From the NCBI GenBank assembly GCA_003223555.1, contig QHVM01000022.1:1-41592 (forward strand): a DNA stretch of 41,592 nucleotides, written 5' to 3'. The translations under genes and the position numbers were made by a program. Position 1 is the first letter of the stretch. Each line of letters starts with the position of its first letter. The notes beneath the pieces were generated by a model. The model had not been told where the DNA came from and ran no database searches. It saw nothing but the letters and a program-made list of their open reading frames with translations. The stretch is from Acidobacteriota bacterium. Lineage in GTDB: Bacteria > Acidobacteriota > Vicinamibacteria > Fen-336. Positions 37,535-41,592 of this stretch are shown here, one piece after another.

Positions 37535-39238
37535 ATGGGAAAGATGCTGACCGGCGCCCAGATCCTCTGGGAATGCCTGCTGCGGGAGGGCGTCGACACG
37601 GTCTTCGGGTACCCGGGGGGCGCGATCCTGCCCGCCTACGACGCCATGCTGGACTACCCGATCCGCCACGTCCTCGTCCGTCACGAGCAGGGGGCGGCCC
37701 ACATGGCCGACGGCTACGCCCGGGCGGGCGGGAAGGTGGGGGTCGCCGTGGCCACCTCGGGCCCCGGAGCCACCAACCTCACGACCGGCATCGCCACCGC
37801 GATGATGGACTCCATCCCCACGGTATTCATCACTGGCCAGGTCTCCTCGAAGTTCCTGGGCACCGACGCGTTCCAGGAGACCGACGTCACCGGCATCACG
37901 CTGCCGATCACCAAGCACAACGCGCTCGTCACCGACGCGCGCCAGCTCGCGCGGACCGTGCGCGAGGCCTTCACCATCGCGCGGTCGGGACGCCCGGGAC
38001 CCGTGCTCGTGGACATCTGCAAGGATGCCCAGCAGGCGAAGGTCGAGTTCGAATGGCCGGACTCGGTGGACCTGCCCGGCCTGGAAGTGGACGTCCCGCC
38101 CGACGCCAACGACCTCGCCCGCGCCGCGCACCTCATCGCCGCTTCGGAGCGGCCGTTGATCCTGGCCGGGCACGGCGTCGTGAAGTCCGGCGCCTCGGAA
38201 GCCCTGCGCGCCTTCGCCGAGAAGACGGGCACTCCGGTGGCGCTCACCCTGCTCGGCCTCGGCGGCTTCCCGGCCAGCCACCCCCTGAGCCTCGGCATGA
38301 TGGGCATGCACGGCGAGGCGTACGTCAACCAGGCCATCCAGCGCGCGGACCTGCTGCTGGCCTTCGGCATGCGGTTCGACGACCGGGTGACGGGCAACCT
38401 CGCGACCTACGCCCGGCTCGCGAAGAAGATCCACGTCGAGATCGATCCCTCCGAGGTGGGCAAGAACGTCGCCGTGGACGTGGCCCTGGTGGCCGACCTG
38501 CGCGCCACGCTCGAGGCTCTCCTCCCCCACGTCCCCGCGGCGCGGCACGAGGCCTGGCTGGAGGAGATCGGCCGGGGGCGCCAGGAGACGCGCGCCCGCG
38601 ACATCCTCCATCAGCCCGACAACGGCCGGCTCTATGCCGCCCACGTGATCCACGACCTGTGGAAGGCCACCGGCGGCGGGGCGGTGGTGGTGACCGACGT
38701 CGGCCAGCACCAGATGTGGGAGGCGCAGTACTACGCCCACGAGCGGCCGCGCAGCCTCATCACCTCCGGCGGGCTGGGGACGATGGGCTTCGCCCTGCCC
38801 GCGGCGATCGGGGCCAAGATCGCCCGTCCCCAGGCCGAGGTGTGGGTGGTGGCCGGTGACGGCGGGTTCCAGATGACGCAGTGCGAGCTGGCGACGCTGC
38901 AGCAGGAACAGCTCGACATCAAGATCGCCGTCATCAACAACGGCTACCTGGGGATGGTGCGGCAGTGGCAGGAGTTCTTCTACGACAAGCGCTACGCCGC
39001 GACGCCCATGCTCTCGCCCGACTTCGTGACCCTGGCCGCCGCCTACGGCATCGCCGGCCACCGCGTGAGCCGCCGTGAGGAGGTGGGGCCCACGGTCGAG
39101 ACGGTCCGCGGATCGGGGCGGGCCGCGCTGGTGGACTTCCGCGTCGAGAAGGAGGAGAGCGTGTATCCCATGGTGCCCGCGGGGGCGAACCTCGACGCCA
39201 TGGTGCGCCGGCCGGCCGGCGAGGAGGTGCAGGCGTGA
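37535..39238 (+). CDS. ilvB: Acetolactate synthase, large (catalytic) subunit
   Basis: A 567-residue ThDP enzyme forming acetolactate and acetohydroxybutyrate. The N-terminal domain has [14 protein letters not shown] and [19 protein letters not shown], with the Glu that activates ThDP. The middle FAD-type domain has [10 protein letters not shown]. The C-terminal ThDP/Mg motif is VAGDGGFQM through [19 protein letters not shown] 37535 lies downstream of the terminator U-tract behind a G-run. An in-frame TTG at 37511, inside that tract, is not credible. The end of the gene carries GAGGAGG and overlaps ilvN by 4 nt (GTGA). It is controlled by the attenuator. Confidence 0.96.
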   Translation: MGKMLTGAQILWECLLREGVDTVFGYPGGAILPAYDAMLDYPIRHVLVRHEQGAAHMADGYARAGGKVGVAVATSGPGATNLTTGIATAMMDSIPTVFITGQVSSKFLGTDAFQETDVTGITLPITKHNALVTDARQLARTVREAFTIARSGRPGPVLVDICKDAQQAKVEFEWPDSVDLPGLEVDVPPDANDLARAAHLIAASERPLILAGHGVVKSGASEALRAFAEKTGTPVALTLLGLGGFPASHPLSLGMMGMHGEAYVNQAIQRADLLLAFGMRFDDRVTGNLATYARLAKKIHVEIDPSEVGKNVAVDVALVADLRATLEALLPHVPAARHEAWLEEIGRGRQETRARDILHQPDNGRLYAAHVIHDLWKATGGGAVVVTDVGQHQMWEAQYYAHERPRSLITSGGLGTMGFALPAAIGAKIARPQAEVWVVAGDGGFQMTQCELATLQQEQLDIKIAVINNGYLGMVRQWQEFFYDKRYAATPMLSPDFVTLAAAYGIAGHRVSRREEVGPTVETVRGSGRAALVDFRVEKEESVYPMVPAGANLDAMVRRPAGEEVQA

Positions 39239-39771
39239 AGCACACCCTGGTGGCCCGCGTTCAGGACCAGCCCGGCGTGCTGAACCGCGTGGCGAGCCTG
39301 TTCCGGCGGCGGGCCTTCAACATCGAGAGCCTCACGGTCGGCGGCAGCGAGACCCCGGCCTACTCGCGGATGACGATCGTGGTCGACACCGCCCGCGTGC
39401 CCGCCCACCTGGTCGCGGCCAACCTCCGCAAGCTGGTGCCGGTGACGGAGGTGCGCGACGTGACCCACGTCCCCACCGTCGAGCGGGACCTCGCCCTCGT
39501 CCGCGTCCGGTGCGAGCCGGCGGAACGGGCCGAGCTGGCCGGGCTGGTCTCGATCTTCCGGGGCCGCATCGTCGACGTCGCGCCCGATTCCGTGATCGTG
39601 GAGATCACCGGCGACCGGGAGAAGGTGGACGGCCTGGTGGAGCTGCTGCGTCCGCGGGGGATCACCGAGATGGTGCGGACGGGCAAGGTCGCGATGGTGC
39701 GCGGAGGGTCCGCGGAGGGCGGAGAGCAGGCCAACGGAAGACAGGCGGAAAACACGGAGAAGGTGTCATAG
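39235..39771 (+). CDS. ilvN: Acetolactate synthase, small (regulatory) subunit
   Basis: A 178-residue subunit with an N-terminal ACT domain ([34 protein letters not shown]) and a C-terminal second domain (~80-160). It normally gives valine feedback sensitivity and raises activity of the large subunit. GTG 39235 follows GAGGAGG and overlaps the ilvB stop. The last ~20 residues ([22 protein letters not shown]) are polar, low-complexity and beyond the usual end. The stop is 2 nt from the ilvC start. Confidence 0.95.
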   Translation: MKHTLVARVQDQPGVLNRVASLFRRRAFNIESLTVGGSETPAYSRMTIVVDTARVPAHLVAANLRKLVPVTEVRDVTHVPTVERDLALVRVRCEPAERAELAGLVSIFRGRIVDVAPDSVIVEITGDREKVDGLVELLRPRGITEMVRTGKVAMVRGGSAEGGEQANGRQAENTEKVS

Positions 39772-39773
39772 CC

Positions 39774-40841
39774 ATGGCCAAGATCTACTACGACAAGGAC
39801 GCGGACCTCAAGGACCTCGGCGGGCGGAAGATCGCCATCCTCGGGTACGGCAGCCAGGGCCACGCCCACGCGCTGAACCTGCGCGACAGCGGCCAGTCGG
39901 TCGTCGTGGGCCTGCCCGAAGGCAGCCGCTCGCGGGCGCGCGCCGAAGCGGAGAAACTGCGCGTCTTGACCCCCGCCGCCGCCGCGGCCGAGGCCGACAT
40001 CGTGATGATCCTGGCCCCCGACACCGCGCAGCCGAAGCTCTACTGCGAAGCCGTCCAGCCGGGCCTGCGCGGGGGCAAGACGTTGATGTTCGCCCACGGG
40101 TTCAACATCCGCTTCGGGACGATCGACCCGCCGAAGGACGTGGACGTGTCGATGGTGGCCCCCAAGGCTCCCGGACATCGCGTGCGGGAGGTCTTCGTGG
40201 AGGGCCAGGGCACGCCGGCTCTCCTCGCCATCCACCAGGACGCCAGCGGGCGCGCGAAGCAGACCGCCCTGGCGTATGCCAAGGCCATCGGATGCGCCCG
40301 GGCCGGGGTCATCGAGACCACCTTCGCCGAGGAGACGGAGACCGACCTGTTCGGCGAGCAGGCGGTGCTGTGCGGAGGCGTCTCCGCGCTCGTCAAGGCC
40401 GGGTTCGAGACGCTGGTGAAGGCCGGCTACCAGCCGGAGATCGCCTACTTCGAGTGTCTGCACGAGCTGAAGCTCATCGTGGACCTCATGTACCGCGGCG
40501 GCCTCAGCTACATGCGCCACTCCATCTCGGACACCGCCGAGCACGGCGACTATACCGGCGGCCCGCGCCTCATCACCGGCGAGACGCGGCAGGAGATGGC
40601 CCGGATGCTGGCCGAGATCCGCAGCGGGGCGTACGCGAAGAAGTGGATCGCGGAGAACGAGGCCGGACGGCCCTGGTTCGACGCCCGGCGCAAGGAGGAG
40701 CGGGCCCACGTCATCGAGGAGGTGGGCGCGCGCCTGCGCGCCCTCATGTCGTTCCTGGACCCGGTCACCGTCACCCCCGAGGGCGAGGTGCGCCCGGTCC
40801 GGGGCGCGGACGCGCGGCCGGTGGCGGAGGTCGCCCGATGA
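39774..40841 (+). CDS. ilvC: Ketol-acid reductoisomerase (NADP+)
   Basis: A 355-residue class I KARI converting acetolactate to dihydroxy-isovalerate. The Rossmann motif is [17 protein letters not shown], and the following loop ([14 protein letters not shown]), rich in Ser/Arg, fits NADPH. The knotted C-terminal domain has metal ligands in [21 protein letters not shown], then [17 protein letters not shown] and [15 protein letters not shown] ~20-residue tail past the usual end ([25 protein letters not shown]) is unexplained. ATG 39774 lies 2 nt after the ilvN stop. The stop overlaps the leuA start (ATGA). Confidence 0.96.
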   Translation: MAKIYYDKDADLKDLGGRKIAILGYGSQGHAHALNLRDSGQSVVVGLPEGSRSRARAEAEKLRVLTPAAAAAEADIVMILAPDTAQPKLYCEAVQPGLRGGKTLMFAHGFNIRFGTIDPPKDVDVSMVAPKAPGHRVREVFVEGQGTPALLAIHQDASGRAKQTALAYAKAIGCARAGVIETTFAEETETDLFGEQAVLCGGVSALVKAGFETLVKAGYQPEIAYFECLHELKLIVDLMYRGGLSYMRHSISDTAEHGDYTGGPRLITGETRQEMARMLAEIRSGAYAKKWIAENEAGRPWFDARRKEERAHVIEEVGARLRALMSFLDPVTVTPEGEVRPVRGADARPVAEVAR

Positions 40842-41592
40842 GCGCGCGCATCACGGTCTTCGACACCACGCTGCGCGACGGCGAGCAGTCGCCCGGCTGC
40901 AGCATGACCCCGGCCGAGAAGGTCCGGCTGGCCCGGCAGATCGAGCAGCTGGGCGCGGACATCATCGAGGCCGGCTTCCCCATCGCCTCCGCCGGCGAGG
41001 TGGACTCGGTCCGGGCGGTCGCGGCGGAGGTCCGGGGCGCCAAGGTGGCCGCCCTGGCCCGGGCCAAGGAGCCGGACATCGTGGCCGCCGGCGAGGCGCT
41101 GCGCGGGGCGGCGCGCCCGGTCATCCACGTCTTCCTCGCCACCTCCGGCATCCACCTGAAGTGGAAGCTCAAGATCACGCCCGAGGAGGCGCTCAAGCAG
41201 GCGGCCGACAGCGTGAAGCTCGCGCGGTCCCTGGCCCCCGAGGTGGAGTTCTCGGCCGAGGACGCGACGCGCACCGACTACGGCTACCTGCGCGAGGTGC
41301 TCCAGGCCTGCTTCGAGGGCGGCGCGACGACGCTGAACGTGCCCGATACCGTCGGCTACTCGCTGCCCCACGAGTACGCGGACCTGGTCCGCCGGCTCGT
41401 GCACGACATCCCGGGCGCGGTCATCTCCGTCCACTGCCACAACGACCTCGGGCTCGCGGTGGCCAACTCCATCGCGGCGGTGCAGGCGGGGGCCCGCCAG
41501 GTCGAGTGCACGATCAACGGCATCGGCGAGCGGGCCGGGAACGCGTCGCTCGAGGAGCTGGTGGTGGCGCTGAAGGTGCGGGGCGACGCGCT
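40838..41592 (+). CDS. leuA: 2-isopropylmalate synthase, N-terminal part (runs off the window)
   Basis: The first 251 codons of a DRE-TIM metallolyase committing 2-ketoisovalerate to leucine. [19 protein letters not shown] holds the metal-binding Asp and the catalytic Arg. Later blocks are [41 protein letters not shown] (HxH metal ligands) and [15 protein letters not shown]. These fit long-form LeuA rather than homocitrate or citramalate synthase. ATG 40838 overlaps the ilvC stop by 4 nt, placing it in the attenuated operon. The C-terminal allosteric LeuA domain would lie outside the window. Confidence 0.93.
   Translation, partial: MSARITVFDTTLRDGEQSPGCSMTPAEKVRLARQIEQLGADIIEAGFPIASAGEVDSVRAVAAEVRGAKVAALARAKEPDIVAAGEALRGAARPVIHVFLATSGIHLKWKLKITPEEALKQAADSVKLARSLAPEVEFSAEDATRTDYGYLREVLQACFEGGATTLNVPDTVGYSLPHEYADLVRRLVHDIPGAVISVHCHNDLGLAVANSIAAVQAGARQVECTINGIGERAGNASLEELVVALKVRGDA

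Overview
The window is a very GC-rich, gene-dense bacterial chromosome segment of about 40 protein genes. Intergenic gaps are short, GTG and TTG starts are common, and many genes are joined by 4-nt stop/start overlaps. No rRNA, tRNA, CRISPR array, insertion sequence or phage gene was seen. A fused E1-alpha/beta oxo-acid dehydrogenase, a zinc-ribbon/PEGA Ser/Thr kinase, the HpnCDE route to squalene and threonine-rich exported proteins suggest a soil bacterium of the Acidobacteriota or a similar high-GC lineage (Rokubacteria/Methylomirabilota are alternatives). That placement is inference.

Layout. 1-3.4 kb: the end of an S9 peptidase, a GT-C glycosyltransferase and an exported repeat protein. 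3.4-6.8 kb: fused E1, a small coiled-coil protein and a nitrilase. 6.9-12.1 kb: glgC, a frameshifted EI24 membrane protein, a two-PDZ exported protein, DUF2062, a LON-domain protein, YjbQ and an ErpA-like Fe-S protein. 12.2-14.2 kb: a solitary NuoF-like flavoprotein coupled to an 8-TM protein. 14.5-17.6 kb: a zinc-ribbon protein, a divergent Fpg glycosylase, infA, a protease-dead HtrA-like protein and peptide deformylase. 17.6-22.2 kb (minus): three homologous membrane-sensor kinase modules on two overlapping genes, with the phosphoacceptor domain and the intact ATPase domain on different polypeptides. 22.2-26.5 kb: a double-length ThyX-like protein, a DprE1/DprE2-like pair and DUF2071. 26.5-30.2 kb (minus): hpnC-hpnD-hpnE plus a coupled unknown membrane protein. 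30.2-32.5 kb: DUF2231, a malate-dehydrogenase-like pseudoenzyme and two small proteins. 32.5-35.4 kb (minus): a Ser/Thr kinase and a TPR-type partner. 35.5 kb to the end: ilvD, an attenuator, ilvB-ilvN-ilvC-leuA.

Two features stand out. First, the DNA between ilvD and ilvB reads as a complete transcription attenuator: a promoter with consensus spacing, a 37-codon leader peptide with a Val/Leu/Ile-rich stretch, a protector hairpin, an antiterminator and an intrinsic terminator. The ilvB-N-C-leuA unit therefore appears to be controlled by branched-chain aminoacyl-tRNA supply. Second, a 75-bp structured repeat occurs at two places 30 kb apart, after glgC and across the end of ilvD. Four of its seven differences form two compensatory base-pair changes, which indicates that the folded structure is conserved. 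A second repeat family (CGCAGAGG units) occurs in two other gene-end spacers.

Everything was read by eye from the sequence. Family assignments rest on recognised motifs and no database search was run.
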